From Candidatus Aminicenans sakinawicola JGI OTU-1 (GTDB lineage Bacteria > Acidobacteriota > Aminicenantia > Aminicenantales > Aminicenantaceae), in NCBI GenBank assembly GCA_000493965.1, contig AWNV01000042.1:1-27314 (forward strand): DNA of 27,314 nt, in the 5' to 3' direction. A program made the translations under genes and the position numbers. Positions 1 to 7,811 of the stretch are shown in pieces. Below the pieces are notes generated by a model. It had not been told where the DNA came from, did not search any database, and worked only from the letters and a program-made list of their open reading frames with translations. Positions within the stretch are counted from its first letter, which is position 1, and the number at the start of each line of letters is the position of its first letter.

Positions 1-9
1 ATGTTTTTC

Positions 10-118
10 ATTGACTGGACATGTTTTTCTGTTTATCATTTTCAATGATACAGCTCAAAGGGTGAAAATTTGATGAAATTGAGCGGAGATTGTCATGAAC
101 AAAAAACCAAATTCCTAT
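10..118 (+). promoter_or_regulatory. Promoter plus leader repeat, copy 1
   Basis: Upstream of the hydrolase gene at 147. TTGACT (11-16) and TATCAT (34-39) are separated by exactly 17 bp, a good sigma70-type promoter. The whole stretch to 118 matches the reverse strand of 20719-20831, including the promoter hexamers, an AAATTTGATG block, an ATTGTCAYGAAYAAAAAA block and a terminal AAATTCCTAT. In both places the repeat points toward the start of the next gene. GCTCAA (53-58) and TTGAGC (79-84) could pair in the predicted leader. The sequence match is seen directly; the promoter role is inferred. Confidence 0.6.
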
Positions 119-146
119 CACTCGGAAAAAACATAAAGGAATATTA

Positions 147-1019
147 ATGAAACTGTATCGTGATTTTACTACACAAGAAGAGATTGACCGTGAGTATAAT
201 GCAGTATTAATGGTACCTGACCTGCAACCATACATTGATCACGATACAAAAGCCGGTATAGAAGCCCGTAATGAATTGGAATGCATTTTAAGCGAACGCT
301 ATGGTCCGGCAATCGATGAAACTGTTGACATCTTCCCTGCCGGAAAACCCAATGCACCTATCTTGATATTTATCCATGGCGGTTATTGGCGGAGTTTGAG
401 CAGTAAGGATTTCAGTTTGATTGCCCGTGGACCTGTCCTAAACGGCATAACCGTAGTAGTTATTAACTATTCACTCTGTCCAAAAGTATCGATATCAGAA
501 ATAACCCGGCAAAGTAGAGCTATGGTTGCATGGCTTTACAGCGAAGCTCACAGGTTTAACGGTGATCCTGAGCGAATTTTTGTGTGTGGGCATTCGGCAG
601 GTGGTCAACAGGTAGGCATGCTTGTTTCAACGGATTGGGTAGAAGAGTATGGTTTGCCGATCAATATTATAAAAGGTGGAGTCCCTATAAGTGGTATTTT
701 CGATCTTTCCCCACTCTACTATTCATGGTTGCAACCAACAATACAGCTGACACATAAAACCATTTTAAGACAAAGTCCGTTATTGCGAATTCCACAGATT
801 GCCCCGCCCTTACTGATTTCAGTCGGGGAAAACGAATCTGACGAGTTTAAGCGGCAGTCAACGGACTATCTATCTGCCTGGCAAAAAAATGGTCTCCAGG
901 GAGAATTGCTAATCCAGCCTGGAAAGAACCATTTTACTACATTTCATGATCTGAACAATGCAGACAGCCCATTATGCATGTCTTTGATTGAGTTCATGAC
1001 GCAATGCGAGAGTTTGTAA
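147..1019 (+). CDS. Alpha/beta hydrolase, arylformamidase-like
   Basis: A 290-residue alpha/beta-hydrolase of the kynurenine formamidase/carboxylesterase group. The oxyanion-hole motif HGGYW lies at residues 77-81 and the nucleophile elbow GHSAGG at 148-153, making Ser150 the nucleophile. The acid is probably one of the acidic residues at 228-232 and the base is His262 in KNHFTTF. Length and motif order fit arylformamidases, which hydrolyse N-formylkynurenine, but no other tryptophan-catabolism gene is nearby, so the substrate is open. No signal peptide is visible, so a cytosolic location is likely. The ATG at 147 follows AAAGGA with normal spacing and lies behind the promoter repeat at 10-118. 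The next gene, panE-like, starts 88 bp downstream on the same strand with its own ribosome site. Confidence 0.85.
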   Translation: MKLYRDFTTQEEIDREYNAVLMVPDLQPYIDHDTKAGIEARNELECILSERYGPAIDETVDIFPAGKPNAPILIFIHGGYWRSLSSKDFSLIARGPVLNGITVVVINYSLCPKVSISEITRQSRAMVAWLYSEAHRFNGDPERIFVCGHSAGGQQVGMLVSTDWVEEYGLPINIIKGGVPISGIFDLSPLYYSWLQPTIQLTHKTILRQSPLLRIPQIAPPLLISVGENESDEFKRQSTDYLSAWQKNGLQGELLIQPGKNHFTTFHDLNNADSPLCMSLIEFMTQCESL

Positions 1020-1107
1020 TTCGCTTCTGAGTTTCGAGGCGTTATGCGGCCGTAATTAAGGCCTTATCCAAACTTACATATTTTTAAAATTAATAAAGGA
1101 ATAACCT

Positions 1108-2025
1108 ATGAAAGAAATCAAAAAAGTTGCGATCCTTGGCGCCGGGGCAATGGGCGCTTATTTCGCAGGCAGATTTTTCGAGACGGCCGGTTTCTCTACG
1201 GTATTGATTGCTAAAGGTGAACGTTTAGAGAGGCTCAAGAGCAAGGGCCTGGTTATAAACGGAAAACCTTATGCAATCCCGGTCATACACCCTGATGAAG
1301 ATTACTCTCCCGTGGATCTCATTATTGTAGCATTGAAGCATCATCACCTTGTGGAAGCGGTTCCGGATTTAGAGAAAATTGTTGGTGATTCAACCACCAT
1401 TATGTCTGTTATGAACGGCCTTGAAAGTGAAGAATATATTGGTTCCATCTATGGGATGGACAAGATGTTATACGCCGTTTCCGTAGCAATAGATGCCGTG
1501 CGTCAGGGGAATCAGATAACCTATTCCAAACCGAGAAAACATTATTTTGGCGAGCCTGTCAATACCAGCCTCAGCCGACGAGTTATCCGCGTTCAGGAGG
1601 CATTTGATAAGGCGGGAATCGTTTATGAAACACCGGAAGATATGATCCGGATTATGTGGTGGAAGTTCATGATCAATGTCGGGATGAACCAGGCATCGGC
1701 CGTTATGCGGGCCCCATATGGAGTTTTCCAAAAATCCCCGGAGGCCCAGGGCTTAATGGAAGCGTTGATGAAGGAAGTGATTGCACTGGCGGATGTTATG
1801 GATGTAAATTTGACGAACCGGGATATAGAAGATTGGTATTCATTCCTGAATACTTTATCTACTCAAGGAAAAACATCAATGCTGCAGGATATTGAGGCGG
1901 GCCGCAAAACCGAAGTTGAAATTTTTGGAGGGAAAGTAGTTGAGTTGAGCAAAACCCACAATGTGCCGACACCGGTTAATCAAACCGTACTTCGAATTAT
2001 TCAGGTATTGGAGCAATATCCTTAA
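1108..2025 (+). CDS. panE: 2-dehydropantoate 2-reductase (ketopantoate reductase family)
   Basis: A 305-residue NADPH-dependent reductase of the PanE/ApbA family, which converts ketopantoate to pantoate in pantothenate/CoA synthesis. The N-terminal Rossmann motif GAGAMG is at residues 11-16, followed by the LKHH segment (76-79) and the MNGLES segment around Asn103. The catalytic-type Lys186 lies in WWKFMIN. The substrate-binding helix reads SMLQDIEAGRKTEVE (257-271), matching the family's conserved Ser and Glu region. Length is normal for PanE. The start follows an AAGGA ribosome site in the preceding AT-rich leader. Some paralogues act on other 2-keto acids, and no panB or panC is adjacent, so the family call is firm while the exact substrate is inferred. 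Confidence 0.85.
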   Translation: MKEIKKVAILGAGAMGAYFAGRFFETAGFSTVLIAKGERLERLKSKGLVINGKPYAIPVIHPDEDYSPVDLIIVALKHHHLVEAVPDLEKIVGDSTTIMSVMNGLESEEYIGSIYGMDKMLYAVSVAIDAVRQGNQITYSKPRKHYFGEPVNTSLSRRVIRVQEAFDKAGIVYETPEDMIRIMWWKFMINVGMNQASAVMRAPYGVFQKSPEAQGLMEALMKEVIALADVMDVNLTNRDIEDWYSFLNTLSTQGKTSMLQDIEAGRKTEVEIFGGKVVELSKTHNVPTPVNQTVLRIIQVLEQYP

Positions 2026-2268
2026 TGAAACCATCGCAGTATTTTATATGATGATGATGGATGTGAAAATAGGTAACGCCGCACAATTATTTAATGCACT
2101 ATACGTCATTTCAGCTCAGCTTCATTGATGCCGGGTATCTGCTCGATAAACGGGGGCAGTTGAATGAAAATAAAGCTGGAAGATTTCATTACTCCTATTT
2201 ATTGAGCTATTACGATGCCGGTAAACTTGGGCATAGGAAGCAAAGATAAACAAGAAAACGACGTAATC
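2026..2268 (+). other. Gene-poor stretch with a possible 51-codon remnant
   Basis: No convincing gene. An open frame at 2094-2249 encodes 51 residues that look protein-like (MHYTSFQLSF, then a DAGYLLDKRG segment and an HYSYLLSYYDAG segment). It has no obvious ribosome site and I do not recognise it. It may be the tail of a decayed gene, since the adjacent stretches to the right are also broken genes. Confidence 0.3.
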
Positions 2269-2409
2269 ATGGAGACTAATCAAATATCAACTGAAGAAGC
2301 TATCGGCAAATGTTTGTGGTGCGGCTGAGCAGTTCCAAATGATATGCCTGTATTTGACCTTGATAAACAGGCCCAGAAGCCAAGGTTGTTTAAAAGAGGA
2401 GGGATTAAA
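2269..2409 (+). pseudogene. Cys-containing small protein interrupted by an in-frame TGA
   Basis: From ATG 2269 the frame reads METNQISTEEAIGKCLWCG, meets TGA at 2326-2328, then continues in the same frame as AVPNDMPVFDLDKQ into the vanX-like start at 2410. The KCLWCG segment looks like half of a zinc-knuckle. The simplest reading is a decayed small zinc-binding protein with a nonsense change and loss of its 3' part. Selenocysteine readthrough is conceivable because TGA directly follows CG, but no SECIS-like structure was recognised and the frame does not lead to a complete separate protein. Confidence 0.35.
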
Positions 2410-2757
2410 ATGAAACAAGGCAGGTATAATGTTTTATTGCTGTTAATCTTTATGTGTATGCCGGTATCGTCTGTTTTTGCGGCTGCCTCTGAACTGCCGA
2501 AGGGGTTTGTTTATATTAAAGACATTATTCCGGATATTGTTCTGGATATGCGTTATTTTACAGACGACAATTTTATCGGAAAACCTGTCGAGGGATATCA
2601 AAGGCCTCGCTGTATCATCTCAAAAAAGGCTGCAAAGGCCCTCAAAAATGTTCAAAATGACCTAAAGAAGTTTTCGCTTGGCCTTAAAATATATGACGCC
2701 TATCGACCTCAGCGGGCCGTAAACCATTTTGTCAAATGGGCAAAGATGTTGAAATAA
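2410..2757 (+). pseudogene. vanX: D-Ala-D-Ala dipeptidase (VanX-like, M15D), 3'-truncated
   Basis: The true start is ATG 2410, preceded by AGAGGAGGG. The product opens with a signal peptide (MKQGRYNVLLLLIFMCM, cleavage near FAAAS), so it was exported. The mature part matches the first half of VanX/DdpX dipeptidases: VLDMRYFTDDNFIGKPVEGY, then KIYDAYRPQRAVNHFVKWAK. After WAK the frame leaves the family and stops after three more residues. The zinc-binding SxHxxGxAxD region and the rest of the catalytic domain are absent, so this product (115 residues against about 200-250) should be inactive. The last 22 bp overlap the LptB-like ORF in another frame, marking a rearrangement junction near 2740. 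The name describes family origin, not a working enzyme or vancomycin resistance. Confidence 0.7.
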
Positions 2758-3440
2758 AGTCCGGTGAAATCATTGGGCTGCTTGGGAGAAACGGAGCCGG
2801 CAAAACCACTATTTTCCTTATGATAGTGGGCTTGCTCAGGCCTGACAGTGGAGCGATTTATTTAGACGACAAAAATATTTCCTCATTCCAGTCCTATAAA
2901 AGAGCAAAACAAGGAATAATCTATCTTCCCCAGGAAAATTCCGTTTTTCTCAAGACAACAGTAGAGAATAACCTCAGGATGGTCCTTGAACTCCAGCACC
3001 ACACTGTAAAAAAGCGTAATGAAATATCAAAGCGACTTCTCGGAGAACTTGGCCTCCTTCCTCTGGCCAGACAATCCGCACACAGCCTCTCGGGTGGGGA
3101 AAGAAGAAAACTTGAAATCTGCCGGGCCCTTGCTCTCAATCCAAAATTTCTCTTGCTGGATGAACCTTTTACAGGAATCGACCCGTTAACAATCATCGAA
3201 CTTCAAAAAATCATATTGAACCTTAAAAACAAAGGAATTGGGATTCTACTCTCTGACCATAATGTCCGGGATACCTTTAAGATTGCAAGTATGGCTTATA
3301 TCATAGAAAACGGCGATATTTTGATCAAAGGGACTTCGCAGGAAATTGCCTCGGATAAGAAAGCCAGGGAACATTTTTTGGGGGCAAACTTCAAATTGGG
3401 AGGCGAGGTCGGGATTCATTCTCCCCGGGAGAAAAGATAA
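2736..3440 (+). pseudogene. lptB: ABC transporter ATPase, LptB-like, lacking its N-terminus
   Basis: A 234-codon ABC ATPase frame. Walker A GRNGAGKT is at residues 17-24, the LptB-typical YLPQE Q-loop at 63-67, signature LSGGE at 118-122, Walker B LLLDEP at 139-144 and the switch His175 in SDHNV. The C-terminal AYIIENGDILIKGT and FLGANF segments also favour LptB, the cytoplasmic ATPase that powers LPS export with LptF/G/C. The first roughly 15-20 residues, including the A-loop beta strands, are missing. ATG 2736 lies inside the vanX fragment and has no Shine-Dalgarno sequence. LptB normally ends just after FKL, but this frame runs on as GGEVGIHSPREKR into the antisense strand of the zinc-ribbon gene, indicating a second junction near 3400. 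No other lpt gene is present. Function is doubtful; a complete copy elsewhere would be expected. Confidence 0.65.
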
Positions 3441-4678
3441 CTTCCTATGGTCTCTCCCAGAAAAAACAAAAACAGGAAAAAATAGACAGCCAAAAGAGCA
3501 GCCAGGAAGCCAATGGACTCCCACGTTGAAGAAAAAATCAATTGAAATACAGAAACACCTATTACATGTGAAGCAATCCAGAGCGTTACAAACCAAAGCA
3601 GCGCGACAAAAAAAACATCAAATAAGCCGGATTTCAGCCAGATCGTAAACCTTGAGGCTCCCACTTCTTTCGGGGGGGTTACTATGCCGGCTTTTTCTTC
3701 TTCCTCGTAATATCCCTCAAAGGAAAGATCTTGCTGGTCTATTTTCTCAGGAATCCCTACACCCGTATCAACTGTCTGGGCATCTTCGGGGCTTTCCTCT
3801 TCTTCTGTATTAGAGGCCTCCTCCTGTTCTAGATATTCCTCTTCTTCTACATGAGACACGTCCTCCTCTGGTTCGAGGAGTTCTTCCTTTCCTTCTTCTT
3901 CTGTAAAAGGAATATCCGAAGGAGGTGCTTCTTTAATATTTGCCGCCCAAGGAGGAAGTTCGTCTTCTTTATCCTCGTTGCTTTCTTCTATCTCTTTATG
4001 CTGCTTCCGCTCTTCCCTCAGGGAATCCAGGAATTTATCAATGTCTTCCTTTTCCTTTTCAGCCGTGTCAACAATTTTCTCCAGATCAGCCGTCTTAAAA
4101 TCTACTTTTTTGCTCTCGTCAGGAGATTCTTCAATTTCCTCCTCTTCTTCAACTGCGAAATATATTTCCTGGCTCTTTTCTTCTTCTCCTGATAAATCCT
4201 CTTCGACCGGCTCCAAAATCTCTTCCTCTATTTCTTTTTCATCTTGGATTCCTTCTTCGGTTTCTGACTTCTCTGCAGGCTTTTCCTGCAGTTCCACTTC
4301 CTGCTCAAGATCAGCCAATTCGTCAGATTCTTCCTCTATTTCTGCTTGAGATACTTCTTCAATTTTTTCTTCGTCTTCAATTGGCTCTTCTCCCTTTTTT
4401 GATTCTCCGCTCTCTATTTCAGCAGTTTCTTCTTTTTCTTTAAGAGCCGACAACTCTTTTTCTTTCTTTTTTGAAGCAGCTTTCTTTTTCCCTTTTTTTC
4501 GCTTCTTTTTTGGCTCGGGCTCTTCCATCTTCACTTCCTCGTCAACAATTTTTTCTCCAGGGATTTCCTCTTCGATAAATTCGTCCTCTGGAAATAAAAG
4601 CCTTGTGCCGCAGTTAGAACAGTACTCCAGATCTTCATCAATCATTGCTTTGCAGTAGGGACACCTCTGGATGGCCAT
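3416..4678 (-). CDS. Zinc-ribbon, highly acidic linker, RDD-like membrane protein (probably 3'-truncated)
   Basis: A 420-residue protein from ATG 4678; upstream in-frame codons exist but this start gives MAIQRCPYC directly and follows an AAGG. An N-terminal zinc ribbon has CPYC at 6-9 and CSNC at about 21-24. It is followed by a Lys-rich patch and then about 250 residues dominated by Glu, a low-complexity disordered linker. The last 80 residues begin RFTIWLKSGLFDVFF and give two membrane helices (about 350-375 and 388-408), like the first part of an RDD domain. The sequence ends at GETIGSYLFSRGE, where RDD proteins would normally continue into the GLRVV segment and a further helix. Its 3' end overlaps the LptB-like frame by 25 bp, so truncation by rearrangement is likely. 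Role unknown. Confidence 0.6.
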   Translation of the reverse strand: MAIQRCPYCKAMIDEDLEYCSNCGTRLLFPEDEFIEEEIPGEKIVDEEVKMEEPEPKKKRKKGKKKAASKKKEKELSALKEKEETAEIESGESKKGEEPIEDEEKIEEVSQAEIEEESDELADLEQEVELQEKPAEKSETEEGIQDEKEIEEEILEPVEEDLSGEEEKSQEIYFAVEEEEEIEESPDESKKVDFKTADLEKIVDTAEKEKEDIDKFLDSLREERKQHKEIEESNEDKEDELPPWAANIKEAPPSDIPFTEEEGKEELLEPEEDVSHVEEEEYLEQEEASNTEEEESPEDAQTVDTGVGIPEKIDQQDLSFEGYYEEEEKAGIVTPPKEVGASRFTIWLKSGLFDVFFVALLWFVTLWIASHVIGVSVFQLIFSSTWESIGFLAALLAVYFFLFLFFLGETIGSYLFSRGE

Positions 4679-4772
4679 CACCTTATTTATAAATGGAAAA
4701 TACCTTATTGTCAATAAAGTTAACAAATTTAAAGCAGCAATACCTGGGAAAACTCAAAATATCCTAATAATA

Positions 4773-4801
4773 TTGACAATTGTTAATAACTTGCATAAAA
4801 A
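4773..4801 (+). promoter_or_regulatory. tRNA-Val promoter
   Basis: A perfect TTGACA (4773-4778), a 17-bp spacer and TAAAAA (4796-4801) end 10 bp before the tRNA 5' end. Position and -35 quality fit a constitutive stable-RNA promoter; the -10 is a partial match. Confidence 0.55.
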
Positions 4802-4811
4802 TATAGAGCCT

Positions 4812-4886
4812 GGGCGATTAACTCAGCGGTAGAGTGCTACCTTCACACGGTAGAAGTCACAGGTTCAAATCCTGTATCGCCCACCA
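4812..4886 (+). tRNA. tRNA-Val (anticodon CAC)
   Basis: A complete cloverleaf. Acceptor GGGCGAT pairs with ATCGCCC, D stem ACTC with GAGT, anticodon stem CTACC with GGTAG around loop TTCACAC (anticodon CAC), and T stem ACAGG with CCTGT around TTCAAAT. CCA is encoded at 4884-4886. The 3' 43 bases (4844-4886) recur exactly at 6688-6730 and with two mismatches at 8747-8789. This marks the gene as an integration or recombination target whose intact copy lies at the left border. Confidence 0.95.
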
Positions 4887-4913
4887 CTTTGTTTTCAATA
4901 AGTTACCTACCTC

Positions 4914-5081
4914 ATGATAGTTTTCCGCATCCAAAACGGACCTAATCAGGGGCAGGTTCATGCGCATAAAAATCTATCTTTACAGGAGATACTTGATGGG
5001 GGGCAGGTCACAGCATTTCCAAGTCAATCAATAAAAGGTAATTCAGTTGATTTATTAAATTTTGTTAAAAAACACAGATGA
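4914..5081 (+). CDS. Possible 55-residue hypothetical protein
   Basis: ATG 4914 to TGA 5079-5081, starting 28 bp after the tRNA. The peptide begins MIVFRIQNGPNQGQVHAHKN, then has LSLQEILDGGQV and ends LLNFVKKHR. The composition looks protein-like, but there is no clear ribosome site and I do not recognise the family. It ends just before the convergent serine hydrolase stop. It could be a small real gene of the island or the tail of a gene lost on integration. Confidence 0.3.
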   Translation: MIVFRIQNGPNQGQVHAHKNLSLQEILDGGQVTAFPSQSIKGNSVDLLNFVKKHR

Positions 5082-5086
5082 GTTTT

Positions 5087-6505
5087 CTATTTTTTTTCTT
5101 CTTTAATGGACAGACCAGAAATTAGGTAGGGCTCATCGGGCTCAAGCTCAAGTAAGATCCTGAGAAGCTGTCCCGAGCTTTTTGATTGAATCAAAAGCTC
5201 AGCGGTGAACTCACCCGTTTTTTTTGCACCCAGGAGGTTTATCTCTCCCATTTCTTCATGTATCTTTTTAAAAATAGAGAGGTGCTCCTCCATGGAAAAC
5301 TGACCGATGAATGCAGGGGTCAGATTCTCTTCAATGAAATCTTGCACATAATCCAAATCCTGGCGATTGACGGCTTCCAGGAAAGCACTGGACCTTTTGC
5401 CCGTTGGTGAGTTGGGAAGCCCCCATTTGCCAGCAACGGAGGAGCTTTTTTTAATGTCATCTGGTTTAATGCTTTGCGGCTCTTCGCCTTTCAGAATCCT
5501 GGAGATCTGCCGACCCAGGGAGGGAGCGCTAACATTGCCATGTGCATTGGTTGCAACAATGATATAGTTTTTTTCTTTGGGGTACTCGAAAACAACTGTA
5601 CTGAATCCAAAATCATTTCCTCCAGCATAGGCCATAGGATTCCCCTGTGGATCATACATTTTCTCTTTTGTCTTTTCTGTTAGGACCTTGCCGGCTTCAA
5701 GAGCCTGAATCCATTTATAGAGTTCGCCAACAGAAGAAACCATCCCCCCTCCTCCAATAAGTGCCCATGTCATGTGCGGCCAGTAATAGGGAGAGTTTTT
5801 CTCGCCGATAGTCTTGCCTTCATAGCCTATAGCAACCTCGTCCTCTTTCCACAAAGAATCCCGGTAGAATCCTGTCCGGTTCATACCGGCTGGTTTAAAC
5901 AAATACTCCTCGAGAAAGGATTGGTAGGATTGTTTGGAACTAAGTTCAATAATGACTGCCAACAGTGTGTAACCAGAGTTGGAATAGGCCTCCTGATCTC
6001 CAGGCTTGAAAAGAAGTTTCTGGTTGAGAATCGTTTTTAATGCTTGCTCTCGATCCATCTCTTCGAAATCGCCAGTAGTGTCATGGTATTCGTGAAAACC
6101 AGCTGTATGCTCAAGAACTTGCTTTACAGTAATCCCAGCCTTGTCCTCAGGGACATTGTCAAAAAATTTATTGAGAGTATCGCTTCTTTTAAGCTTTCCC
6201 TGCTCTTCCAATTTTAAGATAGCAGCCTTGGTGAAGCGTTTGGTGATGGATCCAATATCAAATATAGTTTCTTTCCTTACCGGAATGTTTTTTTCTCTGT
6301 CGGCCAACCCATATCCGCTTTGGAGGATCACTTTTCCTCCTTTGGCGACCAGCACAGCACCCGAAAATCCTGCATCAACCGCAGTACGAACATAACTGTC
6401 AATTTTCTTTTGGAAATTATCCTCAGGGGAGGTAAAGACAAGTTTATAATGGATTGCTAAGAATAAAATTATAAAAGCAAAAAGTATATATCTCTTTTGA
6501 CTCAT
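5087..6505 (-). CDS. Serine hydrolase, beta-lactamase/PBP4* family, exported
   Basis: A 472-residue exported serine hydrolase of the class C beta-lactamase-like family. ATG 6505 is preferred over the upstream ATG 6523 because AGGAGGG lies 5-6 bp before it. A signal peptide or membrane anchor covers about residues 5-25. The catalytic SxxK is SITK at 86-89 (Ser86, Lys89), the YxN motif is YSN at 174-176, and HGN at 322-324 stands at the third conserved box. Relatives include DD-peptidases and D-amino-acid esterases; true beta-lactamase activity should not be assumed. The C-terminal ~100 residues form a separate alpha/beta domain (FIEENLTPAFIGQFSMEEHL segment), as in many environmental serine hydrolases. 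It is the only clear cargo between tRNA-Val and the first tRNA-derived repeat. Confidence 0.8.
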   Translation of the reverse strand: MSQKRYILFAFIILFLAIHYKLVFTSPEDNFQKKIDSYVRTAVDAGFSGAVLVAKGGKVILQSGYGLADREKNIPVRKETIFDIGSITKRFTKAAILKLEEQGKLKRSDTLNKFFDNVPEDKAGITVKQVLEHTAGFHEYHDTTGDFEEMDREQALKTILNQKLLFKPGDQEAYSNSGYTLLAVIIELSSKQSYQSFLEEYLFKPAGMNRTGFYRDSLWKEDEVAIGYEGKTIGEKNSPYYWPHMTWALIGGGGMVSSVGELYKWIQALEAGKVLTEKTKEKMYDPQGNPMAYAGGNDFGFSTVVFEYPKEKNYIIVATNAHGNVSAPSLGRQISRILKGEEPQSIKPDDIKKSSSVAGKWGLPNSPTGKRSSAFLEAVNRQDLDYVQDFIEENLTPAFIGQFSMEEHLSIFKKIHEEMGEINLLGAKKTGEFTAELLIQSKSSGQLLRILLELEPDEPYLISGLSIKEEKK

Positions 6506-6640
6506 TTCTCCCTCCTGATCCATAAAACTCTGAGTCTATTCAAATGATTTTAAGTAATTCATATTATACAAACTTCAGAATTTTTAAAAAAGTTTCAAAA
6601 TATCTAAAACTCAATGATCAGAAAAATCAGCACTCTACAG

Positions 6641-6822
6641 GGAAAATTGTTTATTTTCTGCGCTTTCTCTTTTTTCCGTCTAACCAACACACGGTAGAAG
6701 TCACAGGTTCAAATCCTGTATCGCCCACCATTTTCCTATTTTCTGATATTGGCACTTCATTGCCGATGACAATTTCGCATTTTGTATTCCAGGACAATCA
6801 AATCCAATTAAGAATGATGTCC
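6641..6822 (+). repeat. tRNA-Val-derived direct repeat A
   Basis: About 182 bp that recur at 8701-8881 with roughly 20 differences by hand alignment, about 89% identity. The core 6688-6730 equals the 3' 43 bases of tRNA-Val, including CCA. A 46-bp block (6699-6744) is identical between the two repeats. The right end contains an imperfect inverted repeat, ATTCCAGGACA (6786-6796) with TGTCCCTGGAAT (6818-6829). The region 6524-6944 otherwise holds no supported gene. Open frames through it give typical tRNA-translation artefacts. Confidence 0.8.
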
Positions 6823-6944
6823 CTGGAATTCAAAAACTGTGGGTCTAATTTTTTTCATTTGTTTTGGAATATTTTATGTGATTATGAAGAAACAACACTA
6901 TACGTTAAAGCAGAAATACTTCTTTCACTTGGGATTTGATTAGA

Positions 6945-7811
6945 TTAAATTATTACAATTCGAGAAGCAACATCCATAAAGAATTCCCGAGACCAAAGAT
7001 TTAGCGCCTCTAGGTTCTTTATATAAGGTTCTACTTCACGACGCGCCATATTCACATCAAGACATTCAATCCTTTCCCTCAGGAGCTTGTGAAATACCTG
7101 AGTTGACAGGGATTCATCTGAAATCCAGTGTCCGGTTTGACGCATCCTCTGTTCCAGATGTGAAAGGTGCATTTCAGGATAATTCGCAACAAGCCATACG
7201 AAATCATACCAATCTCGTCCTTTTACCCGACTTTTCCACCCTCTACACAGAACGGCGTGCATTTTTCCTGCAAACAAATCAGGTAGCATGTAGGACCGCA
7301 CTGCAAATGGTATGGGTTTAAGCAGATAGCGGGAGTGGGTAGAAAAACCAGATGGCGGATCAGTATCCACTTCCAGCTTAATCTTCAGGACTTGCCTTCT
7401 TGGGATCTGTTTTACGATCTCTTCTCCTACCGCAATGGCAATAAGTTGATTACGAGTGTTAGCTTTCAAGAAGGCGGATTGAATCGGAGATTTGATGGCT
7501 TTATTAATCCGTTCTATTTTGACCTCGAATCCGAAGGCGAAAAGCTCTTCCTGCAGGGCTACACTGTATCCTGAGATATCAAAGTCACTCTTGTGTTTTA
7601 GTAAGGAAAAATCAAGATCTTCGGAGTATCGGTCTAAAGCATAAAGGATCCGAAGAGCCGTTCCTCCATAAAAAGCTACATTTTCAAAAAATTTCCTCCG
7701 CCAAAGCCCGAGCAGTGCGATCTCTTGTAAAATTTCTCTAAGAGCGCGAATGTAATCATCTATTGTTCTGCATTCATATTTAGAGAGCATTTGAGAGATC
7801 GCTTCATGCAT
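6945..7811 (-). CDS. AbiEii-family nucleotidyltransferase toxin
   Basis: A 288-residue nucleotidyltransferase of the AbiEii/AbiGii family, the toxin of type IV/AbiE toxin-antitoxin systems. The nucleotidyltransferase signature GGTALR is at residues 49-54 and the metal-binding DLDF at 65-68. Conserved downstream elements are KIKLEVD (143-149), AGKMHA with Lys183, and RDWYDF (199-204). Characterised relatives (AbiEii, MenT) transfer nucleotides to RNA or tRNA acceptor ends and cause growth arrest or phage abortive infection. Its ATG directly abuts the antitoxin stop (TAA then ATG), which implies translational coupling. It is enclosed between the two tRNA-derived repeats. Family call firm; anti-phage role inferred. 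Confidence 0.88.
   Translation of the reverse strand: MHEAISQMLSKYECRTIDDYIRALREILQEIALLGLWRRKFFENVAFYGGTALRILYALDRYSEDLDFSLLKHKSDFDISGYSVALQEELFAFGFEVKIERINKAIKSPIQSAFLKANTRNQLIAIAVGEEIVKQIPRRQVLKIKLEVDTDPPSGFSTHSRYLLKPIPFAVRSYMLPDLFAGKMHAVLCRGWKSRVKGRDWYDFVWLVANYPEMHLSHLEQRMRQTGHWISDESLSTQVFHKLLRERIECLDVNMARREVEPYIKNLEALNLWSREFFMDVASRIVII

Noticed and set aside
1035..1062. GAGGCGTTATGCGGCC, resembling an integron attC end, after the hydrolase gene
   Set aside because: There is no matching 5' RYYYAAC side or attC-length palindrome; only a short GGCC palindrome is present.
3851..4349. Plus-strand Ser/Phe-rich frames
   Set aside because: They are shadows of the Glu-rich minus-strand gene (complement of GAA/GAG runs).
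6544..6939. Plus-strand 131-codon frame containing HTVEVTGSNPVSPT
   Set aside because: It is the sense-strand equivalent of the same tRNA-derived artefact (repeat A) and has no family features.
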